A stretch of DNA of 64,000 nt from positions 2,914,001-2,978,000 of the forward strand of contig CP136534.1 in NCBI GenBank assembly GCA_051016205.1, read 5' to 3'. The translations under genes were made by a program, and so were the position numbers. Under the pieces are notes generated by a model. That model worked only from the letters and a program-made list of their open reading frames with translations, searched no databases and was not told the DNA's origin. Below, piece by piece: positions 24,642-33,246 of the stretch; positions within the stretch are counted from its first letter, which is position 1; the number at the start of each line of letters is the position of its first letter. Source of the DNA: Acuticoccus sp051016205 (lineage in GTDB: Bacteria > Pseudomonadota > Alphaproteobacteria > Rhizobiales > Amorphaceae).

Positions 24642-25928
24642 ATGTTCGATATTCGCGCCGTCCGCGACGCGCCGGAAGCTTTCGATGCCGACCTCAAGCG
24701 CCGCGATCATCCGCCGGCGTCCGCCGAGCTGTTGGCCCTTGATGATGAGCGCAAGGCCGTCATTGCCCGCCTGCAGGAGATGCAGACCGAGCGCAACGCT
24801 GCCTCCAAAGCCGTCGGCAAGGCCAAAGCCTCTGGTGATGAGGCGGAGGCTGCGCGCCTCATCGAGGCCGTCGCTTCGCTGAAGAGCGACATCCAGGCCG
24901 GCGAGGAAGCTGAGCGCACGGCTGCTGCCAAACTCTCCGCCGCCCTTGCCGCCCTCCCGAACCGCCCCTTGGACGATGTGCCTGAGGGCCAGGACGAAGC
25001 GGCAAACGTCGAAGTGCGCCGCGTCGGCACGCCGCCGGACTTCGCCTTCACGCCCAAGAGCCATGAGGACCTCGGCGAGGCCCTCAACCTGATGGACGAG
25101 GCAAAGGCCGCCGCCATGTCAGGCAGCCGCTTCACGGTGCTGACAGGAAAGCTGGCACGGCTTGAGCGCGCCCTCGGCCAGTTCATGATCGACCGCCATA
25201 CGATGGCGCACGGCTACACGGAGGTGAGCCCGCCTCTCCTGGTGCGCGACAACGCTGTCTTCGGCACGGCCCAACTGCCGAAGTTTTCCGACGATCTGTT
25301 TGCCACCACCGACGGGCGCTGGCTGATCCCCACCGCAGAGGTGCCGCTGACGAACCTGGTGCGCGACAGCGTGCTTGAGGAGAAGGTGTTGCCCTTGCGG
25401 GTGACGGCGCTCACCCCTTGCTTTCGCTCAGAGGCTGGGTCTGCCGGCCGCGACACCCGCGGCATGCTGCGCCAGCACCAGTTCATCAAGTGCGAGCTTG
25501 TCTCCATCACGACGCCTGAGGCGGCCATCGAAGAGCATGAGCGGATGACCCAATGCGCCGAAACCATCTTGAAGGACCTTGGCCTTGCTTACCGCGTGGT
25601 GGTCCTTTGTACCGGCGACATGGGCGCCAGCGCCGCCAAGACTTACGACATCGAGGTGTGGCTGCCCGCGCAGGAGACGTATCGGGAAATCTCTTCTTGC
25701 TCCGTCTGCGGCGATTATCAGGCGCGGCGGATGGGGGCGCGCTACCGTCAAGCCGAGGCCAAAGGCCCGCCGCGGTTCGTCCACACGCTCAATGGTTCCG
25801 GCGTTGCGGTGGGCCGCGCGCTGATCGCCGTTATGGAAAACTACCAGGACGGGGAGGGCGGCATCACCATTCCCGAGGTGCTCGTCCCCTACACGGGGTT
25901 TGAGCGGATCGAGCCGCCAGAGCGATGA
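24642..25928 (+). CDS. serS: seryl-tRNA synthetase
   Basis: A 428-residue class II aminoacyl-tRNA synthetase charging tRNA-Ser. Residues 1-110 form the N-terminal coiled-coil arm. Class II motif 2 is seen in LTPCFRSEAGSAGRDTRGMLRQHQF near 265-290 and motif 3 in LNGSGVAVGRALIAVMENYQ near 380. Length is normal. It starts at ATG 24642 and overlaps pcm by four bases (ATGA), with no surE between them. Confidence 0.97.
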   Translation: MFDIRAVRDAPEAFDADLKRRDHPPASAELLALDDERKAVIARLQEMQTERNAASKAVGKAKASGDEAEAARLIEAVASLKSDIQAGEEAERTAAAKLSAALAALPNRPLDDVPEGQDEAANVEVRRVGTPPDFAFTPKSHEDLGEALNLMDEAKAAAMSGSRFTVLTGKLARLERALGQFMIDRHTMAHGYTEVSPPLLVRDNAVFGTAQLPKFSDDLFATTDGRWLIPTAEVPLTNLVRDSVLEEKVLPLRVTALTPCFRSEAGSAGRDTRGMLRQHQFIKCELVSITTPEAAIEEHERMTQCAETILKDLGLAYRVVVLCTGDMGASAAKTYDIEVWLPAQETYREISSCSVCGDYQARRMGARYRQAEAKGPPRFVHTLNGSGVAVGRALIAVMENYQDGEGGITIPEVLVPYTGFERIEPPER

Positions 25929-26575
25929 CGGAAGACGAGGAGGCCGTCGCCCGCGCCGAGCTCTTGATGGGCCTCAGGCGCAACAACGTGGCCGGGCGGG
26001 CCGTCCTCGCCGCCCTTGAAAGCGTGCCGCGCGCCCTTTTCCTTGGTGCGCGCCACAAACGCCTTGCTTACGCCGACCGCGCCGCCCCCATCGACTGCGG
26101 GCAGACCATCTCACAGCCCACGGTGGTGGCGATGATGACGGAAGCCCTGTCCGTCACCTCCGACTGCAAGGTCTTGGAGATAGGGACGGGGTCCGGCTAC
26201 CAGACAGCAGTGCTTGCCAGGCTTGCCCGCGAGGTGTTCTCCATCGAGCGTTACACACTCCTTGCCGAGCTGGCGGCCGAGCGCCTGCGGGTCCTCAAGA
26301 TCAGTAACGTCACCATCGCGGTGGCGGACGGGCAGGAAGGTTGGCCCGATGAAGCCCCTTTCGACAGGATCATCGTGACGGCAGCGGCCCCCTTCGTGCC
26401 GGCGCCGCTGGTGGAGCAGCTGGCCGAAGACGGCATCCTTGTGGCGCCAGTGGGCAAGGAAGGGCACACGCAAGAGTTGCTGAAGTGCCGTCGTACAGCC
26501 GATGGGCTTGAAGGCGAGCATGTGGCCGACGTACGCTTCGTCCCATTGGTGGCTGGGGTGGCCGACGCCCTGTAA
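25925..26575 (+). CDS. pcm: protein-L-isoaspartate O-methyltransferase
   Basis: A 216-residue SAM-dependent enzyme that repairs isoaspartyl residues. The SAM-binding motif I is VLEIGTGSGYQTAVLARL near residue 82. The family motif ISQPTVVAMMTEAL precedes it, and IIVTAAAPFVPAPLVEQL (the usual IIVTAA..) follows near 140. Coupled to serS by ATGA. In related genomes surE normally lies between serS and pcm; here it is absent. Confidence 0.95.
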   Translation: MTEDEEAVARAELLMGLRRNNVAGRAVLAALESVPRALFLGARHKRLAYADRAAPIDCGQTISQPTVVAMMTEALSVTSDCKVLEIGTGSGYQTAVLARLAREVFSIERYTLLAELAAERLRVLKISNVTIAVADGQEGWPDEAPFDRIIVTAAAPFVPAPLVEQLAEDGILVAPVGKEGHTQELLKCRRTADGLEGEHVADVRFVPLVAGVADAL

Positions 26576-26722
26576 CCTTCTTGCAACACTTCCAAGAACG
26601 TCGCAATTGGACGGCGGAATCAAGCCCTTCGGGCCAATTGGCCTGGCCGTCTTAAAGTTTCGTCAACGCCTTCCCGCACCTTATGGCGCATGTTGTTTTC
26701 ACAGCGCAGGGGTGGGTTTGTC

Positions 26723-27982
26723 ATGCGCACGGTGCGGCAAGTTTGCGAACGAGTGCCAGTGGCAAAAATCGTTGTGGTTGCGGCACTTGCCGGCGCGGCA
26801 GCCGGTTGTTCCAGTGGGTCGACCCGACTGGGCGAAACGCCTTTATTTGCCGGCTCAACGCCCAACCAACAGGCGACCATCGGCCAAGGTGTCGAAAGCC
26901 GGGATCTGGCGCCCATCAATGGGCAGCAGACAGCCCTTGCCGCCGATCCAACGGCGACCGATGCTGCCGCTGCAACGGCGACCGCGCCCATCACAACACC
27001 CCCAGGCCTTCGCCAAAGGGGCTGGACTGTGGAAGGCGCCCCCATTGTCGAGGTGGGCTCTGCCGACACAGCCGCCACACTCAGCCAAGGTTTCGGCGTC
27101 CCCGTCAGCGTGATTTTGGAGGCAAACAGCCTTTCGTCCGCCGCGGATGTGCGCGCCGGCCAGCGCCTTGTCATTCCCACCTACGTCTATCGCGACACGC
27201 CGCCGTCGACGGGGCAGACCCCTGCCGCGCAAACCGCCACCGGCACGCCGCCCACCACCCTCGGCGCCCAGGCCGCCGCACTGAACGGTGCCGGTCACAC
27301 GGTGAAGACGGGTGAGACCTTGTGGTCCATCTCACAGCTTTACGGCGTGCGCCCCGATGAGGTGGTGACACTCAACAATCTGCCTGCCTCAGGCAATGTG
27401 ATGGTGGGTCAGACCCTTCGCATTCCCGCCTCCGCAAAGCGCGCGCCCGCCAAGGAAACGCAGGTCGCCGCCATCGAACCTTCGCCCCAGCCCGGCCAAG
27501 TGTTGAGCGATGCTGCGGCGCCTGAAATTGGCAGTGTGCCGCCTGCAGCCACCCGCCAACCCGCAGCGCCTGCCGCTGACAAGGGCGTGGCCTCTGACGG
27601 TGCGCAGGGCTTCCGCTGGCCTGTGCGCGGCCGCATCATCGCAGGCTTCGGCAAGCAGGCCGACGGCGCGCGCAATGACGGGATCAACTTGGCCGTCCCC
27701 GCAGGCACCCCTGTGCGAGCCGCAGAGGCAGGCACCGTCATCTATGCCGGCAACGAACTTGAAGGTTATGGCAACCTCGTCCTCGTCCAGCACAAGGACG
27801 ATTGGGTTTCCGCCTATGCCCACAACGAGGCCATCAAGGTTTCGCGGGGCGATAAGGTGAAGCGCGGTCAGCACATTGCCAATGTGGGTCGTACAGGGTC
27901 GGTGGAGCAGCCCCAGCTACACTTCGAGCTGCGCAAGCGCTCTAAGCCCGTCGATCCTCTCCCCCACCTCAGCGGGGCTTGA
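26723..27982 (+). CDS. NlpD-like LysM/M23 lipoprotein, probable amidase activator
   Basis: A 419-residue lipoprotein for septal peptidoglycan splitting. The signal ends in a lipobox-like AAAGC near residue 29. A degenerate LysM lies near residues 110-155 and a clear LysM (HTVKTGETLWSISQLYGV) near 190-235. An M23 domain occupies the last 120 residues. Its active site is degenerate: the HxxxD motif reads NDGIN and the HxH motif reads QLH. So it is probably an activator of amidases, like E. coli NlpD/EnvC, rather than an enzyme. ATG 26723 is preferred to the frame start 11 codons upstream. Function by analogy. Confidence 0.9.
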   Translation: MRTVRQVCERVPVAKIVVVAALAGAAAGCSSGSTRLGETPLFAGSTPNQQATIGQGVESRDLAPINGQQTALAADPTATDAAAATATAPITTPPGLRQRGWTVEGAPIVEVGSADTAATLSQGFGVPVSVILEANSLSSAADVRAGQRLVIPTYVYRDTPPSTGQTPAAQTATGTPPTTLGAQAAALNGAGHTVKTGETLWSISQLYGVRPDEVVTLNNLPASGNVMVGQTLRIPASAKRAPAKETQVAAIEPSPQPGQVLSDAAAPEIGSVPPAATRQPAAPAADKGVASDGAQGFRWPVRGRIIAGFGKQADGARNDGINLAVPAGTPVRAAEAGTVIYAGNELEGYGNLVLVQHKDDWVSAYAHNEAIKVSRGDKVKRGQHIANVGRTGSVEQPQLHFELRKRSKPVDPLPHLSGA

Positions 27983-28817
27983 GGCCAGGCACACCGAGCC
28001 GGCCTGCAAGGTCCTGGGTGAACTGCCAGGCCACACGGCCGGACCGGGCGCCCCGCGTGGTCGCCCACTCCAGCGCATCGTGACGTAAGGTTTCAGGCAC
28101 AGGATCGATCCCCAGCGCGTCCACGTACCCGTTCACCATGTCCAGATACTCATCCTGGCTGCAGCGGTGAAAGCCGAGCCAAAGGCCGAAACGGTCTGAC
28201 AAGGAAACCTTCTCCTCCACCGCATCCCCAGGGTTGATGGCCGTCCCGCGCTCATTCTCCACCATGTCGCGCGAGAGAATGTGACGCCTGTTGCTGGTGG
28301 CGTAGAAGAGGACGTTCTCCGGCCGCCCTTCGACGCCCCCGTCCAGCACGGCTTTTAGCGATTTGTAGGACGTCTCCCCCGCATCGAAAGACAAGTCGTC
28401 GCACAATATGACGAAGCGGTGCGGCGCCGGCCGCAAAAGTACCATGAGGTCGGGAAGGCTGCCGATGTCCTCCCTGTGGATCTCCACCAGCTTCAGATGG
28501 GGGATGGCCGCGTGCACCGCTTTGACGAGGGAGGACTTGCCCATCCCGCGCGCCCCCCAAAGGAGTGCGTTGTTGGCGGGAAGGCCATTGGCAAACCTCA
28601 CCGTGTTTTCCATCAAGCGGTCGCGGTTGGCGTCAATTCCCTTCAAGAGGCCAATATCCACCCGGCTCACGGTGGCAACGGGCGATAGGACACCGCGCGA
28701 GTCCCACACAAAGGCTTCGGCACTGCCAAAGTCTGGCTGCGGGCGAGCAGCAGGCGCCCAGCGCTCCAACAACGCAATCAGCGCGTCGAGCTTTGCGGCA
28801 ATGTTTGGGTCGTTCAT
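27969..28817 (-). CDS. DUF815 family AAA ATPase
   Basis: A 282-residue P-loop ATPase of the DUF815 family, function unknown. Walker A is GARGMGKSS near residue 90 and Walker B is FVILCDDLSF near 134. NVLFYATSNRRHI near 168 is the sensor-1 region. The C-terminal half matches the family's GLWLGFH and TRGARSGRVAWQF stretches. It overlaps the end of the NlpD-like gene by 14 bases on the opposite strand. In many alphaproteobacteria the gene lies between the M23 gene and yajC, as here. Confidence 0.9.
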   Translation of the reverse strand: MNDPNIAAKLDALIALLERWAPAARPQPDFGSAEAFVWDSRGVLSPVATVSRVDIGLLKGIDANRDRLMENTVRFANGLPANNALLWGARGMGKSSLVKAVHAAIPHLKLVEIHREDIGSLPDLMVLLRPAPHRFVILCDDLSFDAGETSYKSLKAVLDGGVEGRPENVLFYATSNRRHILSRDMVENERGTAINPGDAVEEKVSLSDRFGLWLGFHRCSQDEYLDMVNGYVDALGIDPVPETLRHDALEWATTRGARSGRVAWQFTQDLAGRLGVPGLKPR

Positions 28818-28833
28818 GGGCGTTCAGGAACCG

Positions 28834-29733
28834 TCAGCTTGGGGCGACGAGATCGGCCAGGATATCGTCGGGATGGGTCCACAAGAGCGCACTGCCGCCG
28901 TCCACCACAAGGCGGACGCGGCCATTTTGGAAGCGCGCCGCCAGGGTTTCGCCGCAGTCGGGGCTGTGGACGGGGGAGGTGTCGAACGCGCCGCACCAGA
29001 TGGTGACGGGGCTGTGTATGGCGCCGAAATCCACAGGCCAGGGACTGAGCGCCACCCGCAGATCGCGCGCATAACCTGCTGAACCGTTGCGGAATCCATC
29101 GTCCAGCGCTTCGGTGAGGGCGGTGGCGAACACGGGGTGGTCGTAGACGCTACGGTCCTCGGGCGAACTCGTCTCAAGGATGAGGGCGCGCATTTCCGCC
29201 GCGTCGATCATTGCCGCAAATGTGTCCTCGAACCGGTCAGGGTCTTCGGCGACGGCATCCACCAGGTTGCCCACGTCCTCGCTCACATGGGGGCGCACGT
29301 CGGGGTGAGCGAGTTCGTCCTGGGGCGCGACGAGGGCAAGGCGCGGGACGATGCCTGCGGCCAGCAAGGCAAGGGCGAACGGTGCACCCATGGAAAAGCC
29401 CACAGCGCCCACGACAGGACGATCAAGGGCGCCGAGCGCGCGTGCCACATCGTCCGCGACGGTGGTGAGCGTTTTGCCGGGGTCATGGTCGGAATGGGCA
29501 ATGCCCGGCCGATCAACAGCGATCAACTGAACGCCATGTTCGCCAAGCCTTTCGACGCCGAATCCAAGGCGCCCGCTCATCCCCGCACCATGCAGAAACA
29601 CTACCACAGGCGCGTCCTCAGCGCCCCAGGCGGAAACGCCCAAACGGCGCCCTCCTGATACGCTGAGCTGGCTGCGCCGATCGGGCGGGCGCAGCGAGGC
29701 TTTGAGTGTCGAGGCGTCACAAGGTGGCATCAT
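28834..29733 (-). CDS. alpha/beta-hydrolase
   Basis: A 299-residue alpha/beta-fold hydrolase. The oxyanion region is VVFLHGAGMSGRLGF near residue 45, the nucleophile elbow GFSMG near 110, and a likely catalytic His in LLWTHPDDIL near the C-terminus. Two in-frame ATGs, 29733 and 29730, are possible starts; the frame runs further upstream without support. It lies 16 bases upstream of the DUF815 gene's start, on the same strand, so the two may be cotranscribed. It is inserted between DUF815 and yajC. Substrate unknown. Confidence 0.82.
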   Translation of the reverse strand: MMPPCDASTLKASLRPPDRRSQLSVSGGRRLGVSAWGAEDAPVVVFLHGAGMSGRLGFGVERLGEHGVQLIAVDRPGIAHSDHDPGKTLTTVADDVARALGALDRPVVGAVGFSMGAPFALALLAAGIVPRLALVAPQDELAHPDVRPHVSEDVGNLVDAVAEDPDRFEDTFAAMIDAAEMRALILETSSPEDRSVYDHPVFATALTEALDDGFRNGSAGYARDLRVALSPWPVDFGAIHSPVTIWCGAFDTSPVHSPDCGETLAARFQNGRVRLVVDGGSALLWTHPDDILADLVAPS

Positions 29734-29880
29734 GGGCTTCGCGTGCCAGCATCCTTGGCCGTTGGCAAGCGGACACAGTGCATCAGTGCGTTGCAATACG
29801 AGGGGCGGTGCGTTACCTCCCCTGAACCCGTGGTCCCGCTGTGGCAGCGGTCGATCGCCCCTCTCTTCAAAGGTTGCCTC

Positions 29881-30213
29881 ATGTTCGTAACTGAAGCCTA
29901 CGCCCAGACGGCTGGCACCGCCGGTGGCGCGGACTTCCTCGTCACGCTCGCCCCCTTCCTTCTCATCTTCGTGATCATGTACTTCCTGATCATCCGCCCC
30001 CAGCGCCAGCGCATGAAAGCGCATCAGGCGATGGTCGCGGCCTTGAAGCGCAATGACACGGTGGTGACATCGGGCGGGCTCATCGGCAAAATCACCAAAG
30101 TCCTGGATGACGGCGAAGTGGAAGTACGCTTCGGCGAGAACGAACCCGTTCGCGTGGTCCGCGCCACCATCACCGAGGTGCGTGCCAAGCCAGAACCAGC
30201 CAACGACGGCTAG
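29881..30213 (+). CDS. yajC: preprotein translocase subunit YajC
   Basis: A 110-residue single-pass membrane protein of the Sec holotranslocon. One transmembrane helix (FLVTLAPFLLIFVIMYFLII) is at about residues 19-38, followed at once by RPQRQRMKAHQAM, the family signature. A small soluble domain with VVTSGGLIGKI follows. ATG 29881 has AAAGG eight bases upstream. It stands eight bases before secD as the first gene of the conserved yajC-secD-secF set. Confidence 0.95.
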   Translation: MFVTEAYAQTAGTAGGADFLVTLAPFLLIFVIMYFLIIRPQRQRMKAHQAMVAALKRNDTVVTSGGLIGKITKVLDDGEVEVRFGENEPVRVVRATITEVRAKPEPANDG

Positions 30214-30221
30214 GCCAAGCC

Positions 30222-31841
30222 ATGCTGCACTTCGCCCGCTGGCAGATTGTCCTCATCATCCTGGTTGTGGTGCTCGGCATCTTGGCCGTGATGCCCAACC
30301 TCGTCCCGCGCAGTTGGACCGAAGCGCTCCCCAGTTGGATGCCCAAGGACAGGATTGTCCTGGGTCTGGACCTTCAGGGCGGCGCCTACCTCCTCTACGA
30401 GGTGGACAGGCAGGATTATGTGGATAAGCGGCTCCGCTCGCTCACGGGCGAAGTGCGTCAGGCGCTCAGAACCGAACCGCGCATCGGCTACACAGGCCTT
30501 GGCGTGGTGGATGGCGGTGTGCAGGTGCGCATCCGCGATGCCTCGCAGATCGATGAGGCGCGCGAGCGTCTGGACCTGTTGCGCAACCCCCTGGTTCAGG
30601 GCCTTTTCGGATCGCAGGCGGTGGACGAGTTTGCCATCTCTGAAGGCTCCAACGGTGTGCTGCGGTTTGACTTCACCTCCGACGGGTTGTCCACGCGCAT
30701 CCGATCTATCGTGGACCAGTCTATCGAAGTGGTGCGACGACGCATCGACGAGTTGGGCACGACCGAGCCCAACATTCAGCGTGAGGGTGAGGACCGCATC
30801 CTGGTTGAAGCGCCAGGCGGCAATCCTGAGCAGCTCAAGGGCCTTGTGGGCACCACCGCGCAGCTCACCTTCCATCTGGTCGACACCTCCATGTCAGGCG
30901 AACAGGCCATGCAAACCCGCCCGCCTGCGGGGACGATGGTGCTGATGACGTCGGAAGACGACGAGATCGAGCCGCTCCGCCCCTACGTTTTGGAAGAATC
31001 GCCGCTGCTCACCGGTGAAGATCTTGTGGATGCGCAGCCCTCCTTCGAGCAGCAGACCAATGAGCCTGTGGTCACCTTTCGCCTGACAACGTCAGGCGCA
31101 CGGCGGTTCGGCGAGGTGACGTCACAATTCGTTGGGCGGCCCTTTGCCATCGTGCTCGACCAGGAGATCATCTCAGCGCCCGTGATCCGCGAGCCCATCA
31201 CCGGCGGCGCCGGCCAGATTTCCGGCAGCTTCACTGTTCAGTCGGCCAATGACCTGTCGATCCTGCTGCGCGCCGGTGCCCTGCCTGCCGGGCTGACGTT
31301 GGTGGAAGAACGGACCGTCGGTCCGGGTCTTGGTGCCGACTCCATTGCCGCCGGCGAGCTTGCAGCCATTGTGGCCGCCGTGCTGGTGGCGGTTTCGATG
31401 ATCCTCGTCTACGGCCTCTTCGGTGTGTTCGCGAACCTTGCGCTCATCACCAACATCATCCTGATTTTGGGGCTGTTGTCGCTGCTCGGCGCCACGCTGA
31501 CGCTGCCTGGGATTGCCGGGATCGTCCTCACCATGGGCATGGCGGTGGATGCCAACGTTCTGATCTATGAGCGAATACGTGAAGAGGGGCGGAACGGGCG
31601 AACGCCGATCCTTGCCATCGACACAGGCTTCAGCCGTGCGTTCGGCACCATCTTGGACGCCAACATCACCACGCTGATTGCCGCCGTCATCCTCTTCCAG
31701 CTTGGCTCAGGCCCCATCAGAGGGTTCTCAGTCACCCTAGCGATCGGGATCTTGACCACGGTGTTCACAGCCTTCCTGTTCACCCGTTTGATGGTGGCCC
31801 TTTGGGTGCGGCGGCGCAGGCCGACCGCGATACCGGTCTAG
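30222..31841 (+). CDS. secD: protein-export membrane protein SecD
   Basis: A 539-residue membrane protein of the RND-like SecDF complex, which uses proton motive force to help pull exported proteins across. An N-terminal helix is followed by the conserved RIVLGLDLQGGAYLLYEVD near residue 44. The large periplasmic domain spans about 60-355. Five further helices include GIVLTMGMAVDANVLIYERIREE near 435, a hallmark of SecD, with the conserved Asp. Length is slightly below the E. coli protein (615) but normal for alphaproteobacteria. It is four bases from secF. Confidence 0.97.
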   Translation: MLHFARWQIVLIILVVVLGILAVMPNLVPRSWTEALPSWMPKDRIVLGLDLQGGAYLLYEVDRQDYVDKRLRSLTGEVRQALRTEPRIGYTGLGVVDGGVQVRIRDASQIDEARERLDLLRNPLVQGLFGSQAVDEFAISEGSNGVLRFDFTSDGLSTRIRSIVDQSIEVVRRRIDELGTTEPNIQREGEDRILVEAPGGNPEQLKGLVGTTAQLTFHLVDTSMSGEQAMQTRPPAGTMVLMTSEDDEIEPLRPYVLEESPLLTGEDLVDAQPSFEQQTNEPVVTFRLTTSGARRFGEVTSQFVGRPFAIVLDQEIISAPVIREPITGGAGQISGSFTVQSANDLSILLRAGALPAGLTLVEERTVGPGLGADSIAAGELAAIVAAVLVAVSMILVYGLFGVFANLALITNIILILGLLSLLGATLTLPGIAGIVLTMGMAVDANVLIYERIREEGRNGRTPILAIDTGFSRAFGTILDANITTLIAAVILFQLGSGPIRGFSVTLAIGILTTVFTAFLFTRLMVALWVRRRRPTAIPV

Positions 31842-31845
31842 TCCC

Positions 31846-32829
31846 ATGAAACTCATCCATCTGCCGGACAACACAGCCATCAAGTTCATGCGCTACCGCA
31901 CGGGCGCGATGGTGGCCTCCCTTGCGGCGTGCGTGGGGTCCATCCTCCTGTTCGTCGCCATCGGCATGAACTACGGGATCGACTTTCGTGGTGGCACCGT
32001 TGTGGAGCTGCGCTTCCAACAGCCTGCCGATGTGGGTTCACTGCGCAGCGAGATTGGCGGGCTGAACCTTGGCGACGTTCAAATCGTCGAATTCGGAGCG
32101 CCCACCGACGTTCTGATCCGCGTTGAAGAGCAACCCGGCGGAGAGGAAGCGCAACAGCGCGCCGTCATCCTCCTGCGCGAAATGTTCGAGGAAACCGCTG
32201 AGTTCCGCCGTGTGGAAGTGGTGGGACCGCGCGTTTCGGGCGAGCTTGCCCGGGCTGGCGCCATTGCCGTCATCGGCGCGCTGTTTGCCATCATGGCCTA
32301 CATCTGGCTGCGGTTTGAGTGGCACTTTGCCATCGGCGCCGTGCTGACCACGCTGCACGATGTGATCCTCACCATAGGGCTTTTCTCGCTTACCCAGATA
32401 GAGTTCAACCTATCGTCGATAGCTGCGGTCTTAACCATCGTCGGTTACTCGCTGAACGACACCGTGGTCGTCTACGACCGGGTGCGAGAGAACCTGCGAC
32501 GATACAAACGCATGGCCATGCCTGACCTGATCGACCTGTCGATCAACCAGATGTTGTCGCGCACATTGATGACGTCGATCACCACCCTCCTCGCGCTGGG
32601 TGCCCTGTTCACCTTCGGCGGGGAGGTCATTCGCTCCTTTACGTTCGCCATGATCTGGGGCGTTCTGGTGGGCACCTATTCGTCCATCTTCATCGCAGCG
32701 CCCCTCCTCATCACCCTCAACCTTCGTCCCAGCCGTGTGGCCGGCGGCGGTACGCCCGACGATGATGGGGACGAGGGCACGCCGGCGCCTGAGGGAGGCT
32801 TGAAGGCGGGCGCGACGGCCAATCTGTGA
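31846..32829 (+). CDS. secF: protein-export membrane protein SecF
   Basis: A 327-residue partner of SecD. GIDFRGGTVVELRF near residue 44 is the conserved SecF motif after the first helix. GYSLNDTVVVYDRVRENLRR near 205 carries the family Asp and Arg residues, followed by SINQMLSRTLMTS. The last 30 residues are a polar tail rich in acidic residues and glycine. Its stop overlaps the start of the Mth938-like gene. Confidence 0.97.
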   Translation: MKLIHLPDNTAIKFMRYRTGAMVASLAACVGSILLFVAIGMNYGIDFRGGTVVELRFQQPADVGSLRSEIGGLNLGDVQIVEFGAPTDVLIRVEEQPGGEEAQQRAVILLREMFEETAEFRRVEVVGPRVSGELARAGAIAVIGALFAIMAYIWLRFEWHFAIGAVLTTLHDVILTIGLFSLTQIEFNLSSIAAVLTIVGYSLNDTVVVYDRVRENLRRYKRMAMPDLIDLSINQMLSRTLMTSITTLLALGALFTFGGEVIRSFTFAMIWGVLVGTYSSIFIAAPLLITLNLRPSRVAGGGTPDDDGDEGTPAPEGGLKAGATANL

Positions 32830-33218
32830 TGGCGCCTGGCCTCGTCATCAAAGACGCGCACTTTCCAGGTCGCGCGCCCATCGATGCTTACGGGGCAGGG
32901 GGCTTTCGCTTTGCGGACATGTCCCACGTGGGCTCCCTCCTGTGCGTGCCGTCGGGCATCTACGGGTGGGCGCCGTCAACGCCTGAACAGATCGACCGCG
33001 AGGCGCTGCGCTTGGTGTTCGACGAGGCGGGCGACATCGACGTCCTCCTCCTGGGTGTGGGCACACTCCCCGTGCCACTGCCCGAGGCGACGGTGGCGTC
33101 GCTGCGCCGCAACAACGTGCGTCACGACACCATGACGACGGGGGCTGCCGTGCGCACCTTCAATGTGATGGTGGCAGAGGAGCGGCGCGTGGCAGCCGCC
33201 CTCCTGGCGGTGGATTGA
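32826..33218 (+). CDS. Mth938-like (NDUFAF3-related) protein
   Basis: A 130-residue soluble protein of the Mth938 domain family, which includes the mitochondrial complex I assembly factor NDUFAF3. Typical pieces are VLLLGVGTLPVPLPEATV near residue 75 and MTTGAAVRTFNVMVAEERRVAAAL near the end. GTG 32826 is immediately followed by ATG 32829; either can start it, overlapping the secF stop. Placement directly after secF is usual in alphaproteobacteria. A role in complex I assembly here is inference. Confidence 0.88.
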   Translation: MMAPGLVIKDAHFPGRAPIDAYGAGGFRFADMSHVGSLLCVPSGIYGWAPSTPEQIDREALRLVFDEAGDIDVLLLGVGTLPVPLPEATVASLRRNNVRHDTMTTGAAVRTFNVMVAEERRVAAALLAVD

Positions 33219-33246
33219 GCGGGGATGGCTTTCCCGCACCGGCGGC

